Part shown: positions 21,867 to 34,206 of the stretch, in pieces
Numbering within the stretch: the stretch's first letter is position 1
Layout of the letters: the number at the start of each line of letters is the position of its first letter
Assembly (NCBI RefSeq): GCF_000002075.1
Contig: NW_004797602.1
Location: 97,444-161,443, forward strand
Length of the DNA stretch: 64,000 nucleotides
Source: Aplysia californica
Taxonomy: Eukaryota; Mollusca; Gastropoda; Aplysiida; Aplysiidae
Reading direction: 5' to 3'
Notes under the pieces: model-generated
What the model was told of the DNA's origin: nothing
The model's input: the letters and a program-made list of their open reading frames with translations, nothing else
Database searches by the model: none
Program-made: the position numbers and the translations under genes

Positions 21867-22346
21867 GAGTCAAACCTCGTTATACCGCCACCCTTGGGAC
21901 GAGCAAAAAGTTTGAGGAACAGCGGGGCTGGCGGTTCAACAGAGTTCCTCTTGTTTTATAGCCCCGACTACCCATCGTCAAGGAACAAGATTCTGCTGTG
22001 CGATCTGTGTTTGAAAAGCGTTGGGGTTTATTTTGGTGGTGATAGTCATATCTGTACATGCACGTATGTATTCAAAGCCGATAGTCTTCTCTCTCTCTAT
22101 CTCAGTTTTTCTCGAGGGAGAAAGATTATCAAGCAGCCAACCAGTGAGTGCCGTGCATCGTGTGCACTTCTGGCGGTACAGCGGAGCCAATTTACTTTAG
22201 TTTTATAAGGACAGTACAACTCAGACAGATGGTGGTGTTAGGCATACATGCTCTGTTTATATATAGGCGTCCCTTTTCGTACATTAGCAAAACCTGGTGG
22301 TAAGCGGGACTGGCAGAACAACAGGGGGCGGTACAAAGTTTGACTG
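21867..22346. mobile_element. pogo/Tigger-like TIR element, copy 1
   Basis: Starts GAGTCAAACCTCG and ends CAAAGTTTGACTG next to TA. Aligns along its length with 51313-51794 (shared CCACCCTTGGGACGAGC). About 480 bp with no transposase, so a non-autonomous element. Confidence 0.65.
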
Positions 22347-22379
22347 TATATCTAAAATTGCCATGAAAGATACAAAAAT

Positions 22380-22860
22380 ATAAAAATAGATACAGATGCC
22401 AAACGTTTCACAGAAATAAAACAAAGAATTACAATGGCTAAGGATAGTTTCAATAAAATGAGCCCAATCCTGAAAAATAGGAATCAATGACTACCAAAAT
22501 GAAAGTTCTGAAATGCAATGTATGGTCAACCCTTCTATATGGCTGTGAATGCTGGACAATCACTAAAGTGTCTAAAGACAGTGAAAATAAAAAAGAAGAA
22601 ACAGAAATGTGGTCTCTTGGGAGACTGCTGAGAATATCGTGGAAGGGAAAGAAATCAAATGAGGTAGTAGTAGTAGTAGTAGTAGTAGTACTTGAAGAAG
22701 CCCAAGTGGGACGTTCACTCATAAAAACAATCAGAAAAAGACAAATGCAGTTTCTGGGACACCTGAATGAAAGGCATAAAGGTCTTGAACATCTCTAGCT
22801 CTCACTGTCAAAATTGAAAACAAATGAGGCAGCGGTAGGCCCTGAGCAACCTACTTGGTA
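22380..22860 (+). mobile_element. RTE-like LINE, 3' end of reverse transcriptase ORF
   Basis: Reads NVWSTLLYGCECWTITKV, then EMWSLGRLLRISW and IRKRQMQFLGHL, a C-terminal signature seen in many RTE-like endonuclease/reverse-transcriptase proteins. Upstream residues (RITMAKDSFNKM) sit in another frame, so it is broken and 5' truncated. A (GTA)n run of nine codons (22663-22690) has expanded in frame to a poly-Val tract. Confidence 0.7.
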
Positions 22861-25317
22861 TAGAACCTAAACAGATGGGTCATGGGGAAAGATCAGGGTA
22901 ATGTAGCTTTTTTTATTTTAAGAGCATCCGAGCAAAGAAATGTCTCTATTAAAAGTTATCTGAAATAAAAGAGCCTCATCAGAGCCCATCGGTTATAACA
23001 GGGACAAAGACCCATTACCAATGTGTAAAAAATAAGAGAGAGAGAGAGTAACGCATGATGGAGCAAGCACACGCAAACCACACCACTGCAAGCACACGCA
23101 ACGTTTGAAGCAAGAGAGGGCTGCGGTGTGCTGCAGACTTCGATCTAGCCCTAAGCCTAGCTACACGCATGCATAATGAGTCATACGCAGGCCATGGGAA
23201 GCTGAATAAATACAGCTGGATTAGTTCACAAATGCTTACTTCCCTTGCATTTCTGATTTAACAGGGATCTGATATAAGGACTTTTACAATGGTCCCACCA
23301 TCCCTGTTATATCAGGCTTCCACTGTAATATAAATAAACTATAGGAATTCAGAATCTAGTTTTATTATAAGATCTAATAGGCTATACTGTGAATGTATTG
23401 TCCCCCTGCCCTACTGACACAATTTAGACTGTTTAGGGGACAGGCTGCTTCTCAACTTTAACAGCAAGCTGTGTCACTGCCCAACCAGGCTGAAAGTGAT
23501 ACAACATCCACGAAAACATATATATGGACACTTGATTTTTTTTTAAAACAAAAACTTAGGCACTCAGAAATCACACTCATGTCTTCTGCGCACAACAGCA
23601 AAGAGCTTTTAAGTTAATTGGTACACCAAAGGCGCTGACTGGGAAGGACTTTCTTCTCCTCTCAATAGTACTTTGGTTAAATGCATAAACTGCAAAGTAT
23701 TGATGTAACAAATAACTCGAGAATTGCATTACTTTATTTTGTCAGAAAAACTTTTGAAAGGTGGTGGGGATGGAATATCGTGAAAATAAAAAGACAAAAT
23801 AGAGAAAATGTGGAGATCATAAATTTAAAAGTTCTGCAACCATCTTGAGAAAGCCAGCTACCTTAATCATATACATGCCCCACCCTCCCACCAAATCATA
23901 AAAAGAAACATTTTCAAATAATCTACACTACACCACACTTTGCTTGAAATCTGAGGAGATGATTTTTCAGATATAATTCCTTATAATATGTGACCAAATA
24001 GAAAAGAAGGTTATAATTGAACTGATGACATGATTTTTTCAGATTAATTAATGATTGGGGGGGTGGGTGGGGTTCCCATATCATTTCCTACAAAGCCCAA
24101 GATAGGAAAGAAAAATCTTAATACCAAACATCCTGAAAATTCTCTCCTTCAACTTCGTTTATGCAGCAGATTAAAAAGACAAAAAGATGTACAAATTTAA
24201 ACGGTATTAAAAGTTATGCACAGATTTACAAAGTTAAAGTCGAAACATGCTAATGTAGTTAATGTATTCTTCAACTTCAAATAAATTGAATCAATTAGGC
24301 CAACACCAAGCTTTGGTGCAATAAATTTGTAGAAAGTAAAAAGGTAATTAAAAAGCTCTTACATCAAAGAGAAACATGACGAAGGGTATATTTTATTTCC
24401 TAGTCCTAATCACATACAGAATGAACAGGTTATTGTACAGGAGTCCTAATCACATACAAAATGAACAGGTTATTGTACAGGAGTGAATCAGATCATGACA
24501 GAGACAATGTAATGTAAAACCTTTTCGTCCTAATCAACACAATTTTAATAAATTAGGAAGCATGCTGTTTGACCCAACTTTTCAAAGCCAACCTGGGTGG
24601 GACCTAAGCATTATAGTTATACCAAAGGCGCCGGTTGATACACACAAAACAATATAAATATAAAGAAGCTTAAGCTAGGCAAACAGCACTATGCTTACAA
24701 GTACCTTTGTTTCTAAGAATGCACAAAAATGCAGAATATATGTATACATACGTCACAATTCATTGAGAAATTCTGGGTTTAAGACACGTACAGTATAGCG
24801 GCAAAGAAAAGAAATGACTCTTGCCTGGAACTGAGCTGTTCTGTATAAGTATAAGTATTCAGGAAGTCACAAAAAAAGGGGAGGAAAGAGAGGATTTTGT
24901 AGCAAACATGGCACTGCACAAAGCTCTCAGTCAGCTTCTTGAAAGACAAGGAGATAAGAACAGCCTAGGATTTTTAAAAATTTAAAAACTGAAAAGACAA
25001 TATCTGTGAGTTAAAGATGATGAAGGACTTCAAATTTCTAGTATTAGTGGTTCACACACACAAAAAAAACACAGAAACAAGTGAATCTTGCGGAAGCCCT
25101 ACTATGCAATGGTAGGCAGCCGCTCATATATAAGCATGGACTTTGCGACCCCATTGATCCTTTCCCTATATATTATATACTCACACCGTAGCACATTCAG
25201 AAAAGATGTGTCCATCATTATCTATTAAAATTGTTCACATTAGTCAGGCATTTCTTATTAAAAAAATACTCGGATTCAACAAAATGGAAGGCTGGGTCCA
25301 GACAACTTCGATACATA
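22861..25317. other. Intergenic, no gene seen
   Basis: AT-rich. A block at about 22870-22930 resembles 16330-16395. A right-end-like sequence (TTATATCAGGCTTCCACTGT) near 23308 may be a TIR end. Also a degraded family C SINE (23410-23640) and a 40-bp tandem duplication (24402-24482). No coding exon is supported. Confidence 0.6.
24402..24482. repeat. 40-bp tandem duplication
   Basis: Two copies of a 40-bp unit starting AGTCCTAATCACATACA and ending TTATTGTACAGG, differing at one or two positions. Confidence 0.85.
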
Positions 25318-26700
25318 CAGGGTGATAAAAAAAACCTGTGCAACTTTTTTTCTAAATATCTCGCACAAAATTTGTACTAGAATGTTGTAATTTGGAATAA
25401 TAATTCATTCAAAAGGAATTTGTTTGACATAAAATTCACAAAGAAGAAACTTATTTTTGAAAATGGAAAGGCTTTTATAAAAACCTCCTACAAAAATGCA
25501 AAATGCACCGAATTAAAAGATCTTGTAAGGAAAGTCATGAAATGAGTTTGATCTTTCCTTTCCTTTTATTTTTAAAATCTAATCTTTACATCCCTGTAAC
25601 CTTTAAACAATATTTCTTATCTCCTGCACAGTTAAAAAATGTATTTTATATTCTTGAATTCCGAGAACCAATGGTCTATATGTCCTCCTTTGGACTCAAC
25701 ACATTTTAAGGCGTTGTTCGCAATGTTCAATGGTGGCCAAACACAAGACTCCATGTGTAATCAAAGCCACATACACTGTACAGCTTACAGTATGGAGCTG
25801 TTTTTAGAAACAATAGGGGGAGGGGGAGAGGTTGACCTAAATAGACAGCATTTGTGGAGTCCTGAAAGGTGAATATGGGCTTTGCCAAGGAACCAAATAT
25901 CATAGAGGAAATGTTCACGCTTTTCAAGACGATAAAGGAATCATGAACACATTGCTATCCTCTGAAAGCTTCCAAACAGGAAAATGGTACAGTCGTAGAT
26001 GAAGATCTGCCTTGAGAATGAGGACAGTTGAGATGTAGGAACGTTTTTGTTGGAGACATCGTCTACGGACAGACGTCTCATGCGGCTCATCTACTGAATT
26101 CTGCACCCTGTTGACGTTTAAAGGATGCGAACGGGGCATGTTTGACCTGAAATGGTCGCTTTGTCTGGGAATATTTTTAGTTCTCATTCTCTACAGGCAC
26201 TAACTGATGGACCATTTCCACCCTTGACATCAAAGAAGGCCTTAAGGGCACTTTAACATTATTTCCGTACCTTGTGCAAAACTTAAGAAATGGGTTGGTG
26301 GTGAGGAAATGTTCAATACAAAAAGCTCTCTATTATTTACTAATCTTAACCATGATCTCAGCAGGCAAAGGAAACTTGAAAAGAACTATCTGCAAACTTC
26401 TGTTGGCCTGTTAGACAACTGTATTATTATGCAATATGGTTCAATCGTAGGGATTTTTAGTGGCTGGCCTAATGCGAACTAGTGTGTCATGAAAAATGGG
26501 GACAAAGCTGAAAATGGGTTGGTTTTTTTAAGCGCTGTGTACAGCAAAACTATTCAGTGGATTTTTCTAAAAAGAATTTCAGACAAATTCCTTTTGACTT
26601 CCAAATGTTTTGTACAAATTCGAAGCGCAAAACTTCAACGTGGAGGGAAATATTAACAAAAAAAGTTGTAGCTTGTTTTTGGGTTTTTTGGATCACCCTG
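25318..26700 (-). mobile_element. Mariner-like element, both ends present
   Basis: Left end CAGGGTGATAAAAAAAACC, right end (read inward) CAGGGTGATCCAAAAAACC, both flanked by TA as in IS630/Tc1/mariner elements. Length 1383 bp fits the group. The minus strand has only short open stretches (longest 25924-26187), so the transposase is decayed. Same family and orientation as 3360-4502. Confidence 0.75.
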
Positions 26701-27188
26701 TAAATATGTGAGTTTCACTGTATACAAATTTAGATGACAAATCAGTGCATTGAGCATGAAATATAAGGAATACAAGAGTAACATTTTGTGGGAAAATTTA
26801 TAGAATATGTCATAATGTTAACAAAAATTCAAGACAACAATATTTCATGTGTAGTTTGTGTACATACCGCCACCAGCCTCGTACGTATGTAAAGACATTG
26901 ATGTCCTAGTTCAATAGCAATAACACTAAACAGTATCACAACTAGAGTATCAAAACTTCAATTGCAATTCTACTTGTTTTACACCACCATGGACATAATT
27001 TAGATGATTTAGGAGGACAACTATGCTGTTCCTGCCAGTCTGTGCCCACCCACGCTGAATGAAAACCTCAATAATAATAATACTCGATATACTCGAAAAT
27101 ACTTTTTTTTTTTTAACTCCCCAGCTCGAGAATCAAATTTCAGTCCTTTGCTACTTTGCCTGTCACTGGGAAGAGCCTAACCACAACC

Positions 27189-27683
27189 AATGATAGTACA
27201 TAACAAGATGGGCCACTTCTCTCTTTGAGCCAATTAAAAAAGTGTCCTCAAAATTTGGTGGCGCCCTCTTCACAAAAGCGCACTCTTTGCGAACAGAGTT
27301 ACCCTACTTGAGTTTTTAAAAAATCAAAGTGAAACTAGCAAGTTTTGGGATAAATTTTGGAAGAACGCTTTTTTAAAATGGTTACGCTGACAAAAAACTT
27401 CTTCCGGAGGAAAGGGTGATGGTTTTCATCGTTTAATTTGACTTTAGAATGAAAGGCGAGAGGTCATTAAAATATAAAAAAAACTAAAACTCCGCACTGA
27501 ACGTACCCGAACTGCTGATGAACAGCAGTCGATCTGCGCACGCAAGGAGGTGCTGTTCCTATTCTTCTTCTGGAAAAACGAAAGAGAGCTTCAAAACAGA
27601 CTGCAGCGCCATCTGAAGCAAAGAGCATACTTCCTGCGGACACTTTTTTGGCTGAGTGGCCCATCTTGTTATTCACTATCTTT
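27189..27683. mobile_element. TIR element with 9-bp TSD (MULE-like), copy 2, inverted
   Basis: Same family as 4965-5440 but in the opposite orientation. Starts AATGATAGTACATAACAAG; the right end is slightly mutated. Flanks ACCACAACC and GCCACAACA match at 7 of 9 positions, again implying a 9-bp duplication. Confidence 0.75.
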
Positions 27684-29139
27684 GCCACAACAATATAGAT
27701 TCAAAATTTTAAGAGTATTCATTTGTGCGCATGGTGGTTTGTGCAACAAGTTAATACTGGAATGGCAATATGGTACATGTATACAACATGTGTATAAATT
27801 GTGATCATTTAAAGTCAGGACATAAATCTCGCATTTTAAAAAATAGTTTTAAAAAGACGAGTTTTCTTTGCTTAAACATTGGAATTTGCTCAAAATGTCA
27901 AAGAGTCTCAGAAAACAATATTTTTACTGATAAATATCCCTTTATTAGCCAATACCTTCTTTCTTAAACTATATGGGGAACAACAAAAGGAGTTGCACGT
28001 ATCATACTTTTAAAAATACATATTACCACATTGTGTCGTCTAACAAGTTTACTGCGCTGCGTAATAAATTTCATTCTGTTTGACTTTTTTTCAGAAAAAG
28101 AAAAACAAGGAAATACTTTCACATGAGTAGTAGGGGGGAAAAAACAGTCCAAGCCAAAATAATTCTTCCTGGAAACCTAAGAGTTGAGAGTGAAAGGTTC
28201 GTTTTATATGACCACCACATCCTTGCAGTGACTGGCTTGATAGATTAGAAAATGAAAATCTTTTTTTTTTGGTCCATCAGTAATTTTATCAGTTCTAGTT
28301 CTTGTCCCAAACTAATTTCATTCTTTCTTTTTTTTTTCCTTCCTACTTGTGGAGAAAAAGAACAGATCATAATATTATTAATTAGATGTATTAACAACAT
28401 AAGAAAAAAAGAAGAGTAATCAAATTTGAGATAAACACCATCTACGCAGGTTAAACTTTAACACATAAAGCTGCCCATAGCATACAGGGCCTACAGCCAA
28501 AAAATTCACATATTATTTGTGGTTTTCAGCTTTTCTTGATTGGCAAAAAAAAAAAGTAATATTGATTGATTGTAAATACTCAACTTAAACCCTGCCTGTA
28601 AATGCCAAACTGGGCTGAGAGAGATACAGCATCCCATCAGAAAGATGGATATAATGCTATAAAATAGAATTCTCCACACGAGAACTGAACTCTTACTCAC
28701 CTCTTTAGCTTGTGACGGAAAACAATACAATCATTAACAATCAATAGTATAAAAACAATAAAATCCATTAAAATTAGGGTGTAACAAAAAGTCAATATAA
28801 TAATACATAGAATAAAATAGGTACATGTATAATTTCGAATTGCGTTTGAAAACACTAGCTACACTCTTAAAAGACATAAGATCATTAAAGACCTATAACT
28901 GTTCAATCTACAAGGGACATAATGGGGTTTGACTTTTTTTTTTTTAATTACTAACTGTACCATAATTGCCCCTTCATTAAAGCATCAAATTTACAAGACA
29001 AGATAGTTAAATGTGAAAAAGCTTCAGCTTATGACATTCGCGATAAGAAGCCATAATAATTAATTTTTTTTTCATACAGCATGTATGAGGGCGCGGGACA
29101 CATTAAACATTTTCAGTTAGTAGGAAATTTTGAATTTTG
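27684..29139. other. Intergenic, no gene seen
   Basis: AT-rich sequence with a degraded family C SINE near 28565-28705. No exon-like open frame with splice sites is convincing. Confidence 0.55.
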
Positions 29140-29554
29140 CACGGGTGGCAGCCGAAGCCTACTCTTATCGATTTTGGACCACCAAGGGATCTTTAACGTG
29201 CGCAACTTGCACACGAGACCTCCAAGATTTTTCACCCTTTTCCGAGAAGGCTAGGTGTAGATCTTTCCTACCAGAAGATCAGGGGTGTGGCAGAAAGACA
29301 GCAGTAAGAATTAGCCAAGGAGTAGCAGTAGAAAGGCTGCAGAAAGAGTCAGGAGCCCAGAGGAGGGGGCAAAGGAGATGAGGGGGTGGAGGCAGAGTGG
29401 AGACGAAAGCAGATGACAGAACATTGTTAGAGAGAAGGAAAGGAGGTGAAAGGAGAAAATTTTAGACAAGAAAATTTTCCGTCGCTATACAGATTCGAAC
29501 CTGGGACCTATTGAATGAGAGGCGAACACCTTAACCTCAAGGCCATGAGAGCCC
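29140..29554 (-). mobile_element. tRNA-derived SINE, family B, full-length, reverse
   Basis: The reverse complement starts GGGCTCTCATGGCCTTGAGG (box A region) and carries CCAGGTTCGAATC (box B), then a purine/pyrimidine-rich body and a conserved 3' block with GTGCAAGTTGCGCACG. Best copy of this family in the window. Confidence 0.75.
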
Positions 29555-30085
29555 ATAACAATTTTTAGATAGATTTCTAAAAAAATTTTAGGAGCAGTCC
29601 TTGGGAAAGCTCTCAACAGCGACTAGCGCAACCAGGTGTGACAAATTTTATATAATTATCCAATTTGTGCACAGCAATTCATATATGTGGGTGTGCCTGG
29701 AGAAAGGTCCCAGTTGTCGGCAAAGCTATTTGAATTTGAGGGTGAAAAGGCCAAAAAAGTCATACCTGGTCAAAAATTTAGTTCCATCAGAAAACACACG
29801 TTTAACCATTTCTTATTAAATTATTAAAGCATTTTATAATATTTTAAAGTCAGAATACTTTTTTACAAATCATTTTTGCAACTTGTACTTTACCACAGGT
29901 TCAAAATGGTCTGCTTAGACTGAGTCATAGGGCCACAGTTAAATGGCACCTGAAAACTCAATACATCAGAATAATATATATTACAATGTATGTCCTAGCA
30001 CTGCTCAGGTCAACATATTACAGACAATACATATGACTACATGCGCCATCTAAAAACAGATGGATCAGTTATGACAGGATAATGG

Positions 30086-30091
30086 TTTATT
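30086..30091 (-). promoter_or_regulatory. Possible poly(A) signal (AATAAA) of the ZIP gene
   Basis: TTTATT on the + strand, about 245 bp beyond the stop codon of the minus-strand zinc transporter. Tentative. Confidence 0.35.
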
Positions 30092-30335
30092 TTTAAAGTA
30101 CAAATTAACCAACCCAAACTAGTATTAAAGAAGGCCTCACTACAGAAGGAAAAATAGCATTACAACGTCACAATACATCAGCTCAGATGTAAAAAAAACT
30201 ATGGAAATCGATCTCAATCTCTGATTAAAACTGTTGTTGCTTTCTTAATGAACCCAGCTTCGAAAGATAGAAAAAGTTACACTGTCGGATCTATGATCAG
30301 TGACCTTGAGCCAGTGTGGAACATCGAGCTAACAT

Positions 30336-31463
30336 TCAGTGATCATCACTATCCAAAACTTTAACAAAGGCCATAATGCCAAACCCAGCAGCCGAACAAA
30401 GAATGTAAATGAATCTACTTTTGACACAACGATGGCCCATGTATGAGCAAAGGATTTCTAAAAACGTAACATAAAGAAAAGTACCGGCTGCAACTCCCTG
30501 CAGAATGCTAGAGGACAGATCCTTTGCATCTTCATTTATGTTACCAGAAGTCAGAATAATCCCCAGCCCAATACCAATGGGGGACATGAGTGAAAACAGG
30601 CACATCCATAAAAATGCTTTCACTGGGGAATGGGCATAGTTTTTAAACATTTCAAGCCCCAAACAGAATGCAATGATACTTTTATGAACTGCAATAGCAG
30701 CAAAAACCTGCCACACCTCGTTCGCATCTTTCTGCAGGCCAACAGCCAGGCCATCAAATATTGTATGGAAAGATAGAGCCATTAATAGCAGAAATGCCTG
30801 CAGCCCCCCTTGCCGAAGCCCATTTGTGAGAATTTCTCCACCACCTCCGTGGGTATCGGACCGATCTGAACGATATTCAACAGACACAGGATGCTCTGCC
30901 TGTGAATCAGGTCCATCTGACTTTGGTGGTGCTGTTCCTCCCTCTGCCAACCGAGTCTCAGCCAGTCCTGGTTCCTTTTTGTGGTGCTGTGAATACTGTG
31001 AGCCTGTCTGAGGAACCGTGTTACTCGGATGAGGCTCAATAGCCCCGTAGTGTTGGCGCATCCGAGTAGTGTCTTGGGCATCGTGACGAAGAAGACTTTC
31101 TCTGTCTTCTGATTCTCCGTGGGTGTGCTGCAGACAAGAATGCATGAAGTGTTCTACCAGAGCCACCAGGAAGAACCCGGCTACGACAAATGTGTTGAAA
31201 AAGGGAAATTCCGTCTCCCATTTCACGTGTGTTTTGTAGTGCTCAAACTCCTCAGAACCTTCTGTCATGAGATGAAGCAAAAATGTTCCGAGAAAGACTC
31301 CACCCGCGAAGCAGTTAAGACAGGCAAATGCCACATCCCGGACTCGACTTGAAACTAGGGACCGAGAACCTCTCAAGACTAAGAAATACGGTAAACAACT
31401 GAACGCAATAGTCAAGATGATCAACACAACAAGGGTGATAACTTTCGCAATGGTAGCATCCAT
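30336..31463 (-). CDS. SLC39A1-like: ZIP (SLC39) zinc transporter, ZIP1/ZIP3 type
   Basis: A 375-residue membrane protein in one uninterrupted exon. Predicted helices: TM1 6-29, TM2 44-66, TM3 88-108, TM4 221-243, TM5 250-271, TM6 281-304, TM7 320-340, TM8 350-370. A long His-containing cytoplasmic loop (109-215) separates TM3 from TM4. TM4 has the metal-site signature HTIFDGLAVGLQ (His233, Asp237), where most subfamily II members have Glu in place of Asp237. TM5 has His260 in AVHKSIIAF. Length and topology match ZIP1/2/3, which bring zinc into the cytosol across the plasma membrane; transport is inferred from family. A splice acceptor just upstream of the ATG shows that a 5' untranslated exon exists at higher coordinates. 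Which ZIP1-3 paralogue it is cannot be settled here. Confidence 0.93.
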   Translation of the reverse strand: MDATIAKVITLVVLIILTIAFSCLPYFLVLRGSRSLVSSRVRDVAFACLNCFAGGVFLGTFLLHLMTEGSEEFEHYKTHVKWETEFPFFNTFVVAGFFLVALVEHFMHSCLQHTHGESEDRESLLRHDAQDTTRMRQHYGAIEPHPSNTVPQTGSQYSQHHKKEPGLAETRLAEGGTAPPKSDGPDSQAEHPVSVEYRSDRSDTHGGGGEILTNGLRQGGLQAFLLLMALSFHTIFDGLAVGLQKDANEVWQVFAAIAVHKSIIAFCLGLEMFKNYAHSPVKAFLWMCLFSLMSPIGIGLGIILTSGNINEDAKDLSSSILQGVAAGTFLYVTFLEILCSYMGHRCVKSRFIYILCSAAGFGIMAFVKVLDSDDH

Positions 31464-31486
31464 TTTGATTTCTCAGGGTTCAGGAC

Positions 31487-31497
31487 CTGTGAAGGAA
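31487..31497 (-). other. Splice acceptor in the 5' UTR of the ZIP gene
   Basis: On the minus strand TTTCCTTCACAG precedes the last 23 bases of 5' UTR and the ATG at 31463, so the coding exon begins at 31486. The upstream non-coding exon was not located. Confidence 0.7.
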
Positions 31498-31855
31498 AAA
31501 TGATGAGTAATAGTAATATAAAGGCTATGTAATGTAACCACAAATTTACACATTAACTCTTTTCCAAATAAACACTTTCCAAACTGTGATAAAGCCATTA
31601 TTGCTGTAATTTTTATTTTTTTCTGACTTCTCAGTAAAAAATATTCAGTATAATTTATTCTAATTTGGTTTTAGAGAGAAAATTATGTTATAGATCTATA
31701 TTAAAATTTAGGGAAATCAATTTCCTATTAGTTATTACAGTTTGAAGAAAAAAATTGATTAGTGTGGGTCTGAAAAGACTCTGGAGTAGAATATATTCAA
31801 AACTTGTTGAGCAGCGGAATAATGAGTAGACGTGAAATATGTAGGCCTATTTTAA

Positions 31856-32155
31856 CTCTTTATCTCCGGCAAGCCGTTCCCAGCAGCTCACAGTTGGAAC
31901 CCCTGTGCCGGTGAGCCGCTGACAGAGGCTGGGTCACATTCCTTTACGACGACTTCAACATCAAATTACTTCTTGTTGGCAACTGCCGAAAACAGGTCTC
32001 TTTTATCGGGATTTCATTGGTTAGATGAAGAACTATCAAAATAGGTTGACTTGTTTTGATTTAATGACCAATTTAGAGATGTTTTTGTCATTTTAAGATT
32101 TAGTACCAAAATAGGGGCCCGGCATAGTGGGTTTACCCTCCGCGGAGATAAAGAG
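31856..32155. mobile_element. 300-bp TTAA-flanked TIR element
   Basis: Ends CTCTTTATCTCCGGC and, read from the right, CTCTTTATCTCCGCGG. Flanked by TTAA at 31852-31855 and 32156-32159. No coding sequence. TTAA targeting points to a piggyBac or Kolobok-type helper. Confidence 0.8.
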
Positions 32156-32159
32156 TTAA

Positions 32160-33010
32160 AATTAAAATAATCCAAAACAGACTTCAATATAATGGAAACT
32201 TTCTATACTATAAGGCAACAACTCAAAACATTTTACAGACCTTTAACAAATTCAACACCCCCCGAAAAAAGAAATGTACATAATTAATTGGATGAAGAAT
32301 AACGGAACTTGAGTGGCTCCGTCACATTATATTGTAGCAATCTCACACATGCTCACTGGCTATAAAGTAAGGTTTTCATCAACCGCTTTGCTATATCATT
32401 AGTTGTTATACTTTTTTTGTCTCTACTCGAGTCATGGTTTAATGTCGAAGAGAGGAATGTATCTCAGAAAAAAATGAAGGAACACTAATAACAAGACCAG
32501 AATGCATTGTCTGTACAATTCTCCGACAGAAAAAAGGACGAAAGACAAAATTGAAAAGCGTTCAAATTCAAATTTTTTTTTTAATGGTATTCAGTGTTTT
32601 TTGGGCTGTATCTTGGCTCATGACAGTGTGTCTTCCGCCGAGTTTTTAAAAGTTACAGCACATATAATACGACATATTTATAAGTGATAAAATAAAAAGA
32701 GTTGAGAGCTGCATACTCTTGTCCCTCATTGTTATTCTGGGGAAAAGGGAAGGGGATGGAAGAGAGATGATAGAAAGACATTTTTTTTTCAGGCTCTTTT
32801 GTAAATGATGTAAAACGAGTTTCTTGTTTGCTTGCTTGAAGCAGTTTTCTATCAGCATGATTTTATTGAAATATTTATATTATATATATTTAAACACACA
32901 TCTTTGTATGCGATAGTTTTCCAATATAATATATACACACAGCACTCCTATCTATGTTCTGTTACGTGACATACTTCATTTTTGTCCGACACTGACACCT
33001 ATTGCTTTTC
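32160..33010. other. Intergenic or ZIP upstream intron, no gene seen
   Basis: AT-rich, with several short homopolymer runs. No supported exon; the ZIP 5' non-coding exon could lie here or further on. Confidence 0.5.
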
Positions 33011-33014
33011 TCTG

Positions 33015-33165
33015 TAGGTGGTTGGAGCAGGGTACCACAACTACATTCTTCCACTGTTTCCCCATGTTGTTTCTATCTGTTTTTCTTGCTTTACCTTTAA
33101 CGAAATGGCCATTATAATTATTATGTTGATGTCCTTCTCTTTACTTAAACTTAAAGAAAACATTT
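33015..33165 (+). repeat. R120 repeat copy (intergenic)
   Basis: GGTTGGAGCAGGGTACCACAAC start, pyrimidine-rich half, core ACGAAATGGCCATTATAATT, tail GTCCTTCTCTTTACTTAAA. Again on the + strand. Confidence 0.6.
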
Positions 33166-34206
33166 TTACAGTTGAACCTGTACAAATGACCACTTCCCAA
33201 CTCTCCCCCACCCAAACTCTGCACTTTTAAAAAGTCATTGTGACACTGTGGAAAAGTCTAAGACAAACAATTTTCTCCTCGACAATGGATGGCCCTCTTG
33301 GATAATTTTGATGACATGATGTCCTTGATCTTTGTACAGTAGTCTCCGCCTAAGATCCCGGTGCTCGGGAGCAAGGAAATGCGGGACCTTAGGCGAACCG
33401 GGATCTTAACCGATGAACCAAGGGAAGAATCTATGGTGACCCATGTTAAGGCCCATAATCGGTAAAATGGTCTCCCTCCACTCTAAAATGAACTGACGTG
33501 ACCCCTTGGTGGGTTTATGACATACGGCGAGCAAAGAGTGGTTAATCTTGATGACCTATCACAGCGCATAGTGGCTGAGGCGAGCCATTTTCACTTATTA
33601 TCCTATCATGAGTCTCAAGATCTACGCTTATCCAGTTACCCCTCCCTTCACCTGTCGAAAGTTTATAGCTTTCCATCTCTGACCAAGTCCCCCCCCCCCC
33701 CCCCCCAAAAAAAAACCTGCCTTTGTCGTTACACACCGTTACGTTCTGAACACACCAATTAAAATTCAGCCTGTCTCGCAAATTCGGGAGTAGAGACAAC
33801 TGCTGAAATGGTCAGGGAAGAGTTGGCGGTTCGATGTAATCCTGTCTGGAGCGAATGTGTAGGCCCTACCCACCCAGTGAGTGATGTAAATTTAGGGGGA
33901 GAGCTCAAGTGTGAATGCAATGCGTGGGGAAAACAAACGTGTCGGTCGGTTCACACCCCGATGTGATCCCGTCTGGGGCTAACAATGTATCGCTTCGAGT
34001 TTTACAACGTGTATAAATATGATCACATTCACGATAGCGGCTGATCTTTGACAAGACGGACAGTTCATTGATCTATGTCTATTCGCACACCAACACGATC
34101 CTGAGGAGCATCAACCCGGCCCTGCTCAGCCCTGATCCCTCGTGGGTCATGTCTCGTAACACAAGCGGGAGGGGGTGAGAATAGCGAGACATAGGTTAGG
34201 CCTATG

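Noticed and set aside
33340-33430. Possible TIR-element end (CAGTAGTCTCCGCCTAAGAT)
   Set aside because: No matching opposite end was found nearby, so the element could not be bounded.
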